DNA of 64,000 nt from an uncultured Gammaproteobacteria bacterium (GCA_943788815.1 CALSRS010000001.1:434001-498000), one strand, 5' to 3'; counted from the stretch's first letter, positions 8,606 to 17,759 are shown. The notes: generated from the letters alone by a model not told the origin. Numbers and translations are program-made.

Positions 8606-9193
8606 TTATTTTACAAGTATGTCATCGCCCAATAACTTTCTAAACCCGACGACATATTTATCATAAACCTCATTCCCAAAATCCGTAATTTTTTCGTCAT
8701 TCGCTAATACCGCAGGCTCACTCTCATCAGCAAATTTTGCCTGCTCATAAAATACTTGTAGCACTGAGGATTTCAATGGCTCTGATATGGGTGTTAACGC
8801 TACATCCTGGTAACGCGTTTTCCACTTTGAAAAATAAGTAGCATCCACATAGACAGGCAAATTACTATTGCCACGATTCTTTTCCACAATTTGATCAAAC
8901 AAATCGACTGCTTTTCCAATAATTTTCTCAATTTTTTCCCGATCTAAAATAACGTTTTTGTACCTTGAATAAAATGATTCGATCACCCCATATTGTGCTA
9001 AAAAGAGAATCATGCTAATTGCAGACACCCTTGCCTTATCCAACGAATCTTCATTATTTAATTCAAGTTCAAGAAATTCAGACGAGCATTTATTCTGCAA
9101 ATGCTCATCGTTAAACGGATAATCAATAGAAATACTAAACGATTTCAACAAAAACTCTTCTGGCCTCATGGATATTTTTGAATCTTCACCCAT
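8606..9193 (-). CDS. Hypothetical protein, 195 residues
   Basis: I do not recognise a family. The protein is soluble, mostly helical by composition and acidic. It has no signal peptide, no cysteine cluster and no obvious catalytic motif. A good ribosome site (AAAGGA, 8 bases before the ATG) and codon use like its neighbours support a real gene. It is AT-rich like the fic region and is the third gene in a row whose stop codon abuts a copy of repeat R, so it probably belongs to the same acquired block. Confidence 0.6.
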   Translation of the reverse strand: MGEDSKISMRPEEFLLKSFSISIDYPFNDEHLQNKCSSEFLELELNNEDSLDKARVSAISMILFLAQYGVIESFYSRYKNVILDREKIEKIIGKAVDLFDQIVEKNRGNSNLPVYVDATYFSKWKTRYQDVALTPISEPLKSSVLQVFYEQAKFADESEPAVLANDEKITDFGNEVYDKYVVGFRKLLGDDILVK

Positions 9194-9227
9194 CTCAAAT
9201 CCTTTTTTTCATATTATAAATGACACT

Positions 9228-9425
9228 TTATTTTCTTATTAACAATCTGGGTATGATGACGTTGCCTACTGCCCATGTACTCCACACCGTCATGTGGGTT
9301 GCACCAACATATAGGACAAACTCCTGTGCATTTGAAGCGACTAAGGCACAAATAATAGTGCCTGACATAGAGACTAAGACAGCCACCTTATGCCAGAACG
9401 CTCTTTTACCGCTTTTTACCTTCAT
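9228..9425 (-). CDS. Possible small membrane protein, 65 residues
   Basis: The frame encodes a basic N terminus followed by two hydrophobic stretches (VAVLVSMSGTIICALVA and the segment around WSTWAVGNVIIPRLL), which would fit a small inner-membrane protein. An AAGGG lies 14 bases before the ATG, which is far. I do not recognise a family. Otherwise the 380-bp spacer 9194-9572 holds only the upstream part of the slyX duplication. Confidence 0.3.
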   Translation of the reverse strand: MKVKSGKRAFWHKVAVLVSMSGTIICALVASNAQEFVLYVGATHMTVWSTWAVGNVIIPRLLIRK

Positions 9426-9510
9426 TGTTGGTATTTATCACCCTTAATAGTACACGTTACTGTATCAGCCAATGTATGATCAACAAAGCCTAAAAGGCAT
9501 CAGGTTTTGC

Positions 9511-9803
9511 ATTGTAATATTTGATAATAAACAAGAACATTTATATGTGGCTACTAAGTGGGAGTAATTCGATTGACACAAATAGACATTGATAAAGAAA
9601 TACGCACCAATGAATTGGAAATGCGACTCGCACATCAGGACAATTCGATCGACAAGATGAGCGATGAGATTTACAGGCAGCATAAAAAAATTTCGCAGCT
9701 GGAAGAAAAAGTGAAATGGCTAATCGAACGCCTGGAGCTGGTCACGTCACCGCAGTCATCGCACGACCAGTCCGATGATGTACCCCCTCATTATTAGCAA
9801 TCC
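9511..9803 (+). repeat. Direct duplication containing slyX (copy 2)
   Basis: Partner of 5717-6006. Sequence identity covers the slyX reading frame and about 60 bp upstream, and ends after TTAGCAA. Confidence 0.8.
9573..9797 (+). CDS. slyX: SlyX-like protein (intact copy)
   Basis: A protein of about 74 residues with the SlyX coiled coil (LEMRLAHQDNSIDKMSDEIY, then QLEEKVKWLIERLEL) and the family's PPHY C terminus. A GTG at 9558 is possible, but the TTG at 9573 sits eight bases after GGGAG, the better ribosome site, and gives the normal SlyX length. It differs from copy 1 at a few positions, mostly conservative. SlyX is a conserved gammaproteobacterial protein of uncertain function, named from its location beside slyD in E. 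coli; slyD is not in this window. Confidence 0.82.
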   Translation: MTQIDIDKEIRTNELEMRLAHQDNSIDKMSDEIYRQHKKISQLEEKVKWLIERLELVTSPQSSHDQSDDVPPHY

Positions 9804-9865
9804 TGGACAATACAACTGTATTGAGTCAGACCAACGTAGAGAAAATATTGACTGACTATCTGTAT

Positions 9866-9893
9866 CGAGTTTTTACTCTGACCCCAAATACTG
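9866..9893. repeat. Partial copy of repeat R
   Basis: Only the end TTTTTACTCTGACCCCAAATA is recognisable. It is followed by a half hairpin element (CCGGAATGACGATAGAGTAA) also seen at 2318-2340. Confidence 0.5.
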
Positions 9894-9950
9894 AATACAG
9901 CCCCGGAATGACGATAGAGTAAAATTTATAGTTCCCGTAAAAACACCACC

Positions 9951-10020
9951 CCGTCATTCCCGCGAAAGCGGGAATCTAGTAATAAAAGCGTCGTCATACT
10001 GGCGAAAGCCAGTATCCAAT
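9951..10020. repeat. Two hairpin repeats
   Basis: GTCATTCCCGC-GAAA-GCGGGAATCTAG is followed at once by GTCATACTGGC-GAAA-GCCAGTATCCAATC. The stems differ but both keep perfect pairing, a clear case of covariation. Confidence 0.8.
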
Positions 10021-10048
10021 CATTTAATTCCAAAATAATGATAAATTT

Positions 10049-11318
10049 CTACACCAGTTTCTTCTCTGCCGCATGCTCTGCTGCTAACAGCGAGAAGGCG
10101 TGACCTTGTGCGGTATGTAGCCCTGCCTGATAACCCACACCGAGTACCCCTTGGTGTTCTTGAAGTTGAGTTGTGGCATACAAGCCGGGTATAGGCTCCT
10201 TGGTATTGTAGTGAACTACCTGCCCATTGGTGTCCGTTACGACACATGTATAGCCTTTTAAGGGATCGGTATCCGGTGCCTCTTTATGTGCCATCACTCC
10301 ATAGAAAGGTGCTTTCTCCAGGGGGCCCATGGTGTGTGCGGTGCGATGGTGGTCCGGATCGCCAGTTCCGGCACGGGCATGCTCGTTGAAATTCGCCACT
10401 GTGGCTTCCAGCTGGGCTGCGGGTATGTTCAGATTTTGAGCAAGTTCTGTAATGGTGCTTCCCTGTGCCAACCAATCCAAGCCCTCAGTAGCACCGGGGG
10501 GTCGGCCGGCAAAAGAGTACTTTTCGATCAAGTTTGTATCGAAGATGTAATAGCTCGGTAAATTTTTGAAGCGGTGCTCTCCAAGCGCATCAAAATCCAG
10601 GAGTGCCGTTGCCCCCTGATACGCTTCCTCACTGGCAAAGCGTTCCCCATTTCGGTTTACCATCATGCTGTGCCGTGCTCGCATCTCATAATTTCTTCCC
10701 CTGTTACTGGTAATTCCGGGGGCTTCGGTAACGTCAAAGCCGGTCAATGATGGAAGGCGGATCTTGCTGTAGACTTCCCCGCCAACACCCGTCGCCAGTC
10801 GCCATGAGTCGCCTAAACCTCCTCCCAGCATAATCCCCCGGTTCGCTCTAATTCTTTCCTCTTTGCCTTGGTGACTGACGACCACGCCAACGACACGACC
10901 ATCTTCCGCCACTAATCTCACCGCGCGCGTTTGCATACGCACTTCGATTCCCCGCTGGATCATTGCCTGTAGCATGTAAGCGATATACGCAGCACCTGCC
11001 ACAAACTCCTCTTCATCTTTCTTTATCAACGCATCCACCGCCTGCGCACCCAAGCGTTCTCGCCAAAGTCTTAAGGCAACTGTCTCCACACCACGAAGTG
11101 GACCCTGAAGGCCAACGCTGACACCCATGGTCCTTTTGCCACTGCTTACCATGCCCAGGGATGGATTGTGTTCCTGGCCTTCCATGACTTCTTCGAAATG
11201 GTCATAAAATTCGTTTTGCCTGATCTTATAGCGCCAATCGCCCAGGCTCGCCGCTGGAAACGGCTCCACCGTAATAGAACGCCCCTCTTTCTTGGACCCC
11301 ACAGAAATATCTTCCCGG
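10049..11318 (-). pseudogene. FAD-binding dehydrogenase (fumarate reductase / ketosteroid dehydrogenase family), 5' truncated
   Basis: About 420 residues of an FAD_binding_2 flavoprotein remain: the substrate and cap region (GIMLGGGLGDSW, RNGERFASEEAYQGA) and the C-terminal FAD-contacting end (PIPGLYATTQLQEHQG...GYQAGLHTAQG). The N-terminal Rossmann segment with GxGxxG, which binds the ADP part of FAD, is absent. The frame runs open into the IS3 element, whose end is at 11319, and the missing part is not found on the far side of the element. The GTG at 11302 is only the first start-like codon. Without the N terminus the protein should not bind FAD. Confidence 0.85.
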
Positions 11319-11391
11319 TGTAAGTCGTCAAAAGATTTGGGACAAAATAGCGTAAATGTTAAGAGAGACTTTTAACTATTATAGTCTTGTT

Positions 11392-12378
11392 TCACTGATT
11401 TATATATATTCTTAAATTTTCCTTTCTCCTCTGTTGTAATGTTTCGTATTTGATAATGGTTCTTCTATCCATAATTTCATGATAGCGGCCAAAATACATA
11501 TCTGCCGGCGTAATATTATCAAGTGACTCATGGTAACGTTCATGATTGTAGTATTGTACAAATTGCCGGATAGCATGTTCGAGTTCCCACGGATAATAAT
11601 AGTGCTCCAGCTTCACGACGTTCTTCATGGAGCGGTGATATCGCTCTATCTTGCCTTGTGTCATGGGATGGTACGGTGCGCCACGGGTGTGTTGCATCTG
11701 ATATTTACTCAGATAATCCTTCAATTCCGAGGAGATATAACAAGGCCCGTTATCACTCAGTAAGCGAGGTCGGTGTTTGACCGTTATCTCGTTGACTCCC
11801 GTGGTCTCAATCGCCGCATCCAGCGTCTGCTTCACGTCATCAGCTGCCATGCTGGTTGTTAACTTCCAGGCAATGATGTAGCGGGAGTAATTATCTAGAA
11901 CAGTGGACAGGTAATACCACCCCCAACCAACAATACGAAAGTAGGTGAAGTCAGTCTGCCAAAGCTCGTTGACTCGTCGTGTTGGATTCTGAAACGAATC
12001 ACCCGCTTGCATCAGGATATAAGCAGGACTGGTAATGAGATCGTACTGCTTTAACAGTCGATAAACGCTGGATTCCGAGATGAAGTAGTTGTGCTCATCG
12101 GTGATGGTCCAGGCAAGTTCCCGAGGCGATTTGTCAGGGTACTGTAACGCGAGCTCCAGACACTGCTCCTTCACCATCTCAGGTATCTTATTCCAGAACT
12201 GTCTCGGGGACCGATTATCTGGCTCCAGGCCCTCTGGACCATCATCCAGGTATTGCCGATACCAACGATAGAAACTGCTGCGGCTCACACCTAACTCGGC
12301 CAGAGTGCGTTTCACGGGTAATTCCGACGCCTCTACCAAGCGGATCACTTCCAGCTTTTCAGCTGCTGAAAGACTCAT
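11392..12378 (-). CDS. IS3-family transposase OrfB (DDE integrase)
   Basis: A transposase catalytic subunit of 328 residues. The N-terminal HTH (LAELGVSRSSFYRWYRQY) and HTH_21-like region are followed by an rve integrase core with the DDE residues: D in WQTDFTYF, D in LLSDNGPCY, and E in QGKIERYHRSMK with the usual 35-residue spacing. It lies in the -1 frame relative to orfA and overlaps it by four bases (ATGA). It appears intact, so the element may still be active. Confidence 0.93.
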   Translation of the reverse strand: MSLSAAEKLEVIRLVEASELPVKRTLAELGVSRSSFYRWYRQYLDDGPEGLEPDNRSPRQFWNKIPEMVKEQCLELALQYPDKSPRELAWTITDEHNYFISESSVYRLLKQYDLITSPAYILMQAGDSFQNPTRRVNELWQTDFTYFRIVGWGWYYLSTVLDNYSRYIIAWKLTTSMAADDVKQTLDAAIETTGVNEITVKHRPRLLSDNGPCYISSELKDYLSKYQMQHTRGAPYHPMTQGKIERYHRSMKNVVKLEHYYYPWELEHAIRQFVQYYNHERYHESLDNITPADMYFGRYHEIMDRRTIIKYETLQQRRKENLRIYINQ

Positions 12379-12734
12379 TCGTCTTCCCAGGTCGACTCCA
12401 AGCCAAGCACACTTTTTTTAAGTACCTCGTTCTTCAGCATGATGTCAGCCACCAGGCGTTTGAGCTGGTCATTTTCTTTCTTCAGGTCGGTCACTTCAGT
12501 GGAGTTTGCTTCCCGTTTTATATCGCCCGCCAGACGCTGTTTACCCGCTTCCAGGAACTCCTTACTCCAGCGGTAATACACGTTTTGATTCAATCCTTCA
12601 CGGCGACACAGCTCGGCAATGCTTTCTTCTCCACGCATCCCTTCCAGTACAATTCGGATCTTTTCTTCAGAGGAATACTTCTTACGGGTACGACGACGTA
12701 TATCTTTAACTAATTTCTCGCTATTATTGCTCAT
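12375..12734 (-). CDS. IS3-family transposase OrfA (HTH)
   Basis: A 119-residue DNA-binding subunit with an N-terminal helix-turn-helix of the HTH_Tnp_1 type (SSEEKIRIVLEGMRG, ELCRREGLNQNVYYRW) and a C-terminal leucine-zipper-like helix (LKKENDQLKRLVADIML). Near its 3' end a run of seven A followed by G forms an A-AAA-AAG slippery site. Slipping -1 there enters an open frame that joins orfB, giving an OrfAB fusion. The ATGA overlap could also allow independent OrfB synthesis. Confidence 0.9.
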   Translation of the reverse strand: MSNNSEKLVKDIRRRTRKKYSSEEKIRIVLEGMRGEESIAELCRREGLNQNVYYRWSKEFLEAGKQRLAGDIKREANSTEVTDLKKENDQLKRLVADIMLKNEVLKKSVLGLESTWEDE

Positions 12735-12800
12735 AATGAGACTCCTATTTATAAGTTTAACTTATCAGAAGTCTCTCTTAGAAATCAGCTCAATTCTGTC

Positions 12801-13454
12801 TCATATGCTTTGACGGGATACAAGTCTGACATAGCTCAAAGCACCCCTAACCCATGCCATATTTTCTGTATTAATTTTGTTGCTTTCCAATGTCTCAACA
12901 AGAAATTGAATATTTTTTAAATACCTGTTTAATAAACGAGTTTGTTTTTTACTTTTATTTAATCTTATGAAATCTTTGGCATGATTAAGAATCGTTAAAT
13001 CAACTTTATCTGAAATCGAAGCAAGCCCTAATAGTAATCCTTCTGCTTTAGTCTTTTCTTCTGTAGTTAATCCATGTATTTCATTTGCTTTTGTTAAATT
13101 TATAAATCCAGAAATTTCTTTAATTGCTAATCCAGTGATATAAGCCCTTTGTTTCGCTGATAATTTCCATTGTTTTTCATGACCTGATTGGTAATTTGTT
13201 GCGATGAACATTAATGCTGACTTAGCAATTTCACACGCTTCTTTATTATCTTCTGACCTCAATATATTTAATAGATCAAATGTATATTCTTGAAATATTA
13301 TTTCATCTGCATTTTTCGACTGTTGGTTTTGTAAAATATGAGATAGATTTAGCACAAGTTCTTCACTTGAAATTGTTGAATCCGCGTCATAGTTATTCAG
13401 TATTTCTCGGAAATATTCCCTATCTTGATAGGTGAGTAATCCAAATTCATTCAT
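12801..13454 (-). pseudogene. Hypothetical protein truncated at its C terminus by the IS3 element
   Basis: The frame encodes 217 residues, but the last few (from the Leu-Val after ALSYVR to the stop) are read from the IS end at 12822. The native sequence breaks off after W-V-R-G-A-L-S-Y-V-R. In YkvA/DUF1232-type proteins a similar segment comes just before a D-V-I-P-D motif and a membrane helix, so this may be the N-terminal part of such a protein. That match is from memory and is uncertain. The remaining part is helical and soluble, with no signal peptide. Strong AT bias matches other genes of the 5-13 kb zone. Confidence 0.6.
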
Positions 13455-13537
13455 TCTGATTCGCCGTTAATTATTTTCGACTAAAAGTAGGCCACTTAAA
13501 TTGGTCAGCACTTATAAAACTTGAAATTAATTGATAG

Positions 13538-15364
13538 CTAGAAGACAGACTCATGATTATTTACTCCCCCAAGCCTAAACACCATAAGTACATTACTCCC
13601 ATTCGCCGATTTCAGTTCAGGGTATAACCCGGCCATAGTGCGTGTGCCTATGCCTCCACCACCTACGGTGACGGCGATATATTGTTTTTCGTCCGCTGCA
13701 TAGCTAATAGGATAACCCGTTACCGGGGCGCTAAGGGGGACCTTCCAAATTAGATTGCCGTTATCGGCATCCAGGGCAATGAAGTTTCGGTGCAGATCTG
13801 CAATGAATACCAGTTTGCCGGCGGTGGTGAGCACGGAACCCAGTGCGGCGCGTTGATTGTATGTCCATAATTCTCTGCCGGTGGTGGCGGAGTTAGCAAC
13901 CAGTCGTCCTACCATTCCGTTGGAGCCTTGCATATGCCGGAGGTCGCTGTTGTCGACCCCGCTACGATTCTCATCCAATGAGACCACTTTGAAATTGGTA
14001 CAGGTACTGCTGACCGGGCTGTATATGGCCGCGGTGATGGGATTGTAGGCATTGGTCTGGAACATCTTGCCGCCCCGGTGGCCCGGGCACACGAGCTGGG
14101 TTTCGCCGATGGCGGTGGGGATAATATCTTCATTGGGGGTGATCTCACCGGTCTCCGGGTCAATGCGGTCATAGATGTTCTGGTAGATGACCAGTTGGGT
14201 GTTCCAGAGATGTTCACCGGTCTCCCGGTCGAATGCCCAGAGGATGCCGGGTTTGCCCAGGAGATAAATCACCTTGCGTGAAATCCCGTTTATCTCCACA
14301 TCGGCGAGGATGGGGTTGTCCTGTTGGTCGAGATCAAAGTTATCGCGGGGCTGCATCTGGAAAAACCAGCGGATGTCACCGGTGTTGGCATCCAGCGCGA
14401 GGATGGCGTTGGTGTATAGGAGGTCACCCCCTTGGGTGTCCCCCATGAGGATCTCGGGATACGGATAAGGGCTGGCGGTGGACCAGTACACCAGATCCAG
14501 ATCAGGATCGTAGCTGCCGGTTAACCAGAATGAGGCCTTGCGTCTTTGCTCATAGGGGACGTTGCCCCAGGTGGCTTGATGGGCTTCAGGGTCATTGGAG
14601 CCGGCGACGGATTCCCGGCGCCAGAGTATTTCGCCGGTCTCGGCATCGAAGGCACCGATGGAACAGGCAGAGGTGGTGCCGGTACCGCAGGTTTGCCCGG
14701 CGAACACCTTGCCCTCGCCGGCGATGGGCCCGGCGGAATATCTCACCCGGTCACCGGGATCACCGGTTTTTATCTCCCAGACCAGTTCGCCGGTGCGTGC
14801 ATCCAGTGCCACCAGGTAGGCATCGGGGGTGGTGAGATAGATCTTGTCATTATATATAGCGATGTTACGGGTGGTGGCCCCATCGGTGTTGCCTGCAAAC
14901 GCTCGCCGGTATTCCCACAATAAATCACCCGAACGTGCATCCAGGGCCTGGACCACCCCGTTGGTGTGGGGAAGGTACATGATACCGCAGTAGACGATGG
15001 GTTCCTGCTGCATGCCCCCGGGCTCCATGGTCCATGCCCAGGCCAGTTGGAGATTGTTTACGTTGTCTGGTGTTATTTGATCGAGGGGGCTGTAGCCGGT
15101 GGCACCGTGGTCACGACGCCAGCGTAGCCAGTCGCCTGGGGATGGGTTTGCCAGGATGGTGTCGGTTACGGGAGTGAAATTTTCGAGGGGGTTTGTTTGT
15201 GGTTCGGGTTGTGCCTGGGGTTGGGGGGCCAGTATTGGGATCGGGGTCTGGACGATAGCCGCAGATTCGGGAGTTGGCGGTGGGGTTCCGCTGTCACAGG
15301 CGGTGAGGGCCAGGGCGATAAAGGCATATATGACGTGTTGTGTAATGCCATACTGATAGTTCAT
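13538..15364 (-). CDS. PQQ-type beta-propeller dehydrogenase, lipoprotein
   Basis: A 608-residue quinoprotein without a haem domain. The signal sequence ends in a lipobox (L-T-A-C at about residues 20-23), so it is probably anchored to a membrane facing the periplasm. A proline-rich linker (residues 25-60) is followed by an eight-bladed propeller with the same layout as the two quinoproteins at 1-5 kb: GDWLRWRRDHGATGYSPLDQI, YDPDLDLVYWSTASPYPYP and a late GKLVFIADLHRNF blade. The cysteine pair in GQTCGTGTTSACS corresponds in place to the pair in those proteins. It would need an external electron acceptor. The substrate is unknown. Confidence 0.9.
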   Translation of the reverse strand: MNYQYGITQHVIYAFIALALTACDSGTPPPTPESAAIVQTPIPILAPQPQAQPEPQTNPLENFTPVTDTILANPSPGDWLRWRRDHGATGYSPLDQITPDNVNNLQLAWAWTMEPGGMQQEPIVYCGIMYLPHTNGVVQALDARSGDLLWEYRRAFAGNTDGATTRNIAIYNDKIYLTTPDAYLVALDARTGELVWEIKTGDPGDRVRYSAGPIAGEGKVFAGQTCGTGTTSACSIGAFDAETGEILWRRESVAGSNDPEAHQATWGNVPYEQRRKASFWLTGSYDPDLDLVYWSTASPYPYPEILMGDTQGGDLLYTNAILALDANTGDIRWFFQMQPRDNFDLDQQDNPILADVEINGISRKVIYLLGKPGILWAFDRETGEHLWNTQLVIYQNIYDRIDPETGEITPNEDIIPTAIGETQLVCPGHRGGKMFQTNAYNPITAAIYSPVSSTCTNFKVVSLDENRSGVDNSDLRHMQGSNGMVGRLVANSATTGRELWTYNQRAALGSVLTTAGKLVFIADLHRNFIALDADNGNLIWKVPLSAPVTGYPISYAADEKQYIAVTVGGGGIGTRTMAGLYPELKSANGSNVLMVFRLGGVNNHESVF

Positions 15365-15400
15365 TGCTCCCCCCTTTAATTAATGACCACCCTACGGGTG

Positions 15401-15446
15401 GATTTATTCTATTAGATTCTGGCTTTCGCCAGAATGACGAGTATTA
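15401..15446. repeat. Hairpin repeat half-element
   Basis: ATTAGATTCTGGC-TTTC-GCCAGAATGACG, the right-hand arm of the three-hairpin element. No gene is seen between 15365 and 15820. Confidence 0.75.
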
Positions 15447-15454
15447 AGTTTATT

Positions 15455-15732
15455 GCCAATCCACATGATTACTCGTACTTTCATGCATCGCTGGGTCCCC
15501 GCCTCGGCTCTGGCTCCTCGAACGCTGTTCCAGACGCGTTTCTACCTCCTCCATCCTTGGAGTCGTGCTTCGCTCTACCGCCTACATCCATGTAGCCAAT
15601 CCACATGATTACTCGTACTTTCATGCATCGCTGGGTCCCCGCCTCGGCTCTGGCTCCTCGAACGCTGTTCCAGACGCGTTTCTACCTCCTCCATCCTTGG
15701 AGTCGTGCTTCGCTCTACCGCCTACATCCATG
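15455..15732. repeat. Tandem duplication, two units of 140 bp
   Basis: The unit starting GCCAATCCACATGATTACTC occurs at 15455-15594 and again at 15595-15732, essentially identical. Each unit contains the modular part of the hairpin family: an AACGC...GCGTT stem around TGTTCCAGAC, CTCCATCCTTGGAG and CTACATCCATG. The near identity points to a recent duplication. Confidence 0.88.
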
Positions 15733-15820
15733 CAGGTGTCCGCGGGTACGACGTTTCTTTTAGTTTCGTGCCACTCCTCTGCTTTTGCGGGAATGACGAC
15801 GTATATTCATTATGTTCATG

Positions 15821-17542
15821 TCAAAAGCTCGCGTCAGGTCTTGAGTAGACATTCTGTCCACCCACATAGGTCGCCAATGGCACAATATCTTTTATCTGCT
15901 CTTCGGGTACGGTGAGGATATCATCCGATAACACCACAAAATCCGCCAGCTTTCCCGGTTCAATGGAACCTTTAATGTCTTCTTCATAGGTGAGATAGGC
16001 ATTATTGAGGGTCATGACCTTGAGGGCTTCCATGCGGCTGATCTTTTGATCGAGCGCGACGGTCTCCATATCCACTGTATGACGGGTGACATAAAAATAC
16101 ATATTCAAAAAAGGATTGTTTGGCGCACTAGGCCAGTCACTCCCCCCGGATACGATGATGCCTGCATCCAGGAGATCTCGCATTCTAAGCACCTTTCCAG
16201 CACGCTCTGGGCCCCAGTCACGCAAAATGGTTTTCAAATCATTATACGGTTGGAACTGGGCTGACATCATCACCCCGAGGCGTTTGATCCGTGCTATCTG
16301 TTCAGGGTGAATGAGGATGGCGTGTTCTATGATCCAGCGTCTGTCCTGAATGGAACGCTCCTGGTTTGCGGCTTCAAATGCATCCAGCACGATGTCCAGC
16401 GTCCTGTCTCCCTTGACATGGATACTCGGCCGCCAACCGTAGCGGTTCATCATCAAGATGGCCTGTTTGTAGCTCTCTACCGAAGTTCGTGGCGTGCCAG
16501 TACTGCCTGTACTAGTGGCCGGTTCGCGCAGCAGGTCCCCCAGGTTAAACTCGGCGATGCCGTCTATGCGCAACCATTCGTCACCAAAACCGGAGCCCAC
16601 GCCCCAGGGGGCAATCATCGCTTCAAGACCGCCCTCCTCACCGGCATTGAGTTCAAGACCCATGCTCACACGCATGGTCAGTCCGTCTTCGCGCCATAGT
16701 TCATAATAGGCGCGCATGATATCGGGAAACAATTGCAGTTCGCGGATACCCGTCAATCCCATGGCATGCTGCCTGAAATGCATCTCCTTGATCAGGGCCT
16801 TTTGCTCGTCAAGATTCGGTGGCGGGACGACTTTTTCCAACAACATGTGCAGCGCGGCCGCGCCGCGTCCATTGATCTCGCCATTCAACTCACCATCATT
16901 GTCCTTACCCAGCCTGATCCTGCGATGGGTTTTGGTATCGCGGGTAAAGCCGAGCCTGTCCAGGGCGGCGGAATTCACATACTGGCGGGCACGACTCTCA
17001 AACACCACGATGGGATGGTCCCGGGACACAGCGTCGAGGTCCTGCCGGGACGGTGGCCGCTGTTCTGGAGAATCAGTAAAATCCCAACTCCCAGCCCGGG
17101 TGAAGAGGGTTTCGCCGGGCGCCGCCTCTGCAGCTGCCTGTTGCAACCGTTCCAGCATTTCTGCTAACGAGCCAACACCCTGTAAATCGATGCCTCGTAA
17201 TGTTAATAGGATGACATGAAATTGATGGTTATGGTTGTCCATCAATCCTGGGACAACCGTATTCCCGTGCAAGTCGATCATCTGAGTCTGGGGTCCGGCC
17301 AATCCCCTGACTTCGCTATTCGTACCTACCGCCAGGAAACGGCCATCCCTGACAGCGACCGCCTCGGAAATATTTGAAGCCTCGTCAACCGTAATTATCT
17401 TAGCGTTGTAATAAATGGCATCCGGGAGTGTGGGCAACATTCGCTGGGCGTAAAGTGGCGTCGCGATATTGCAGGCGATGAGTGCCAGAAGCACTAAGAG
17501 TACTGGAACGGATTGCTGTTTTTCACCTTTTTGACAGCTCAT
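15821..17542 (-). CDS. Amidohydrolase family 3 protein (YtcJ-like), exported
   Basis: A metal-dependent hydrolase of 573 residues. The N-terminal signal may be a lipobox (L-I-A-C near residue 24) or be cleaved after PLYAQ. The amidohydrolase elements are in order: a small beta-sandwich with DAIYYNAKIITVDEA, the metal-binding GLMDNHNHQFH, IHVKGDRTLDIVLDAF, IEHAILIHPEQIARIKRLG, and VSGGSDWPSAPNNPF with the last metal-binding Asp. This subfamily hydrolyses amides or formamides, but the natural substrate is rarely known. The gene stands alone between two repeat-rich spacers, and its export sets it apart from cytoplasmic YtcJ relatives. Confidence 0.9.
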   Translation of the reverse strand: MSCQKGEKQQSVPVLLVLLALIACNIATPLYAQRMLPTLPDAIYYNAKIITVDEASNISEAVAVRDGRFLAVGTNSEVRGLAGPQTQMIDLHGNTVVPGLMDNHNHQFHVILLTLRGIDLQGVGSLAEMLERLQQAAAEAAPGETLFTRAGSWDFTDSPEQRPPSRQDLDAVSRDHPIVVFESRARQYVNSAALDRLGFTRDTKTHRRIRLGKDNDGELNGEINGRGAAALHMLLEKVVPPPNLDEQKALIKEMHFRQHAMGLTGIRELQLFPDIMRAYYELWREDGLTMRVSMGLELNAGEEGGLEAMIAPWGVGSGFGDEWLRIDGIAEFNLGDLLREPATSTGSTGTPRTSVESYKQAILMMNRYGWRPSIHVKGDRTLDIVLDAFEAANQERSIQDRRWIIEHAILIHPEQIARIKRLGVMMSAQFQPYNDLKTILRDWGPERAGKVLRMRDLLDAGIIVSGGSDWPSAPNNPFLNMYFYVTRHTVDMETVALDQKISRMEALKVMTLNNAYLTYEEDIKGSIEPGKLADFVVLSDDILTVPEEQIKDIVPLATYVGGQNVYSRPDASF

Positions 17543-17759
17543 TAACTTCCCCCGAACAAAATGCTGTAACTAGATGCTGAGAAATCTCCCCTACCAAGTG
17601 TGGTGAACACTTCTATTCATGAATTTGCAAGGTTTGTGTGAGGTTTTCATGGTTTTTGCTACATTTTTGTTGCGCATAAGCACTTATTTTGATCACGATG
17701 AACCTGAACTTCCTCAAGATATTACTGGGTTTCGAAATCTCAGCAAGATTGGTTATTTG

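Larger units (their letters stand above)
11319..12822 (-). mobile_element. IS3-family insertion sequence, about 1.5 kb
   Basis: The ends are imperfect inverted repeats that begin with TG, as usual in IS3 elements: TGTAAGTCGTCAAAAGATTT on the left and, read inward from the right end, TGTATCCCGTCAAAGCATAT. Inside them a perfect TAAGAGAGACTT occurs at both ends (11360-11371 and 12769-12780). Between lie orfA and orfB. No target-site duplication is visible (left flank CCCGG, right flank AGTCT), and both neighbouring genes are broken at the ends, so the element probably took part in a deletion or rearrangement. Confidence 0.85.

Noticed and set aside
14546-14923. Several plus-strand frames of 60-125 codons opposite the quinoprotein lipoprotein.
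   Set aside because: Low-complexity products, no ribosome sites, and full overlap with a well-supported gene.
15565-15915. A 116-codon plus-strand frame after the 140-bp duplication.
   Set aside because: It consists of repeat sequence and then runs antisense into the amidohydrolase gene.
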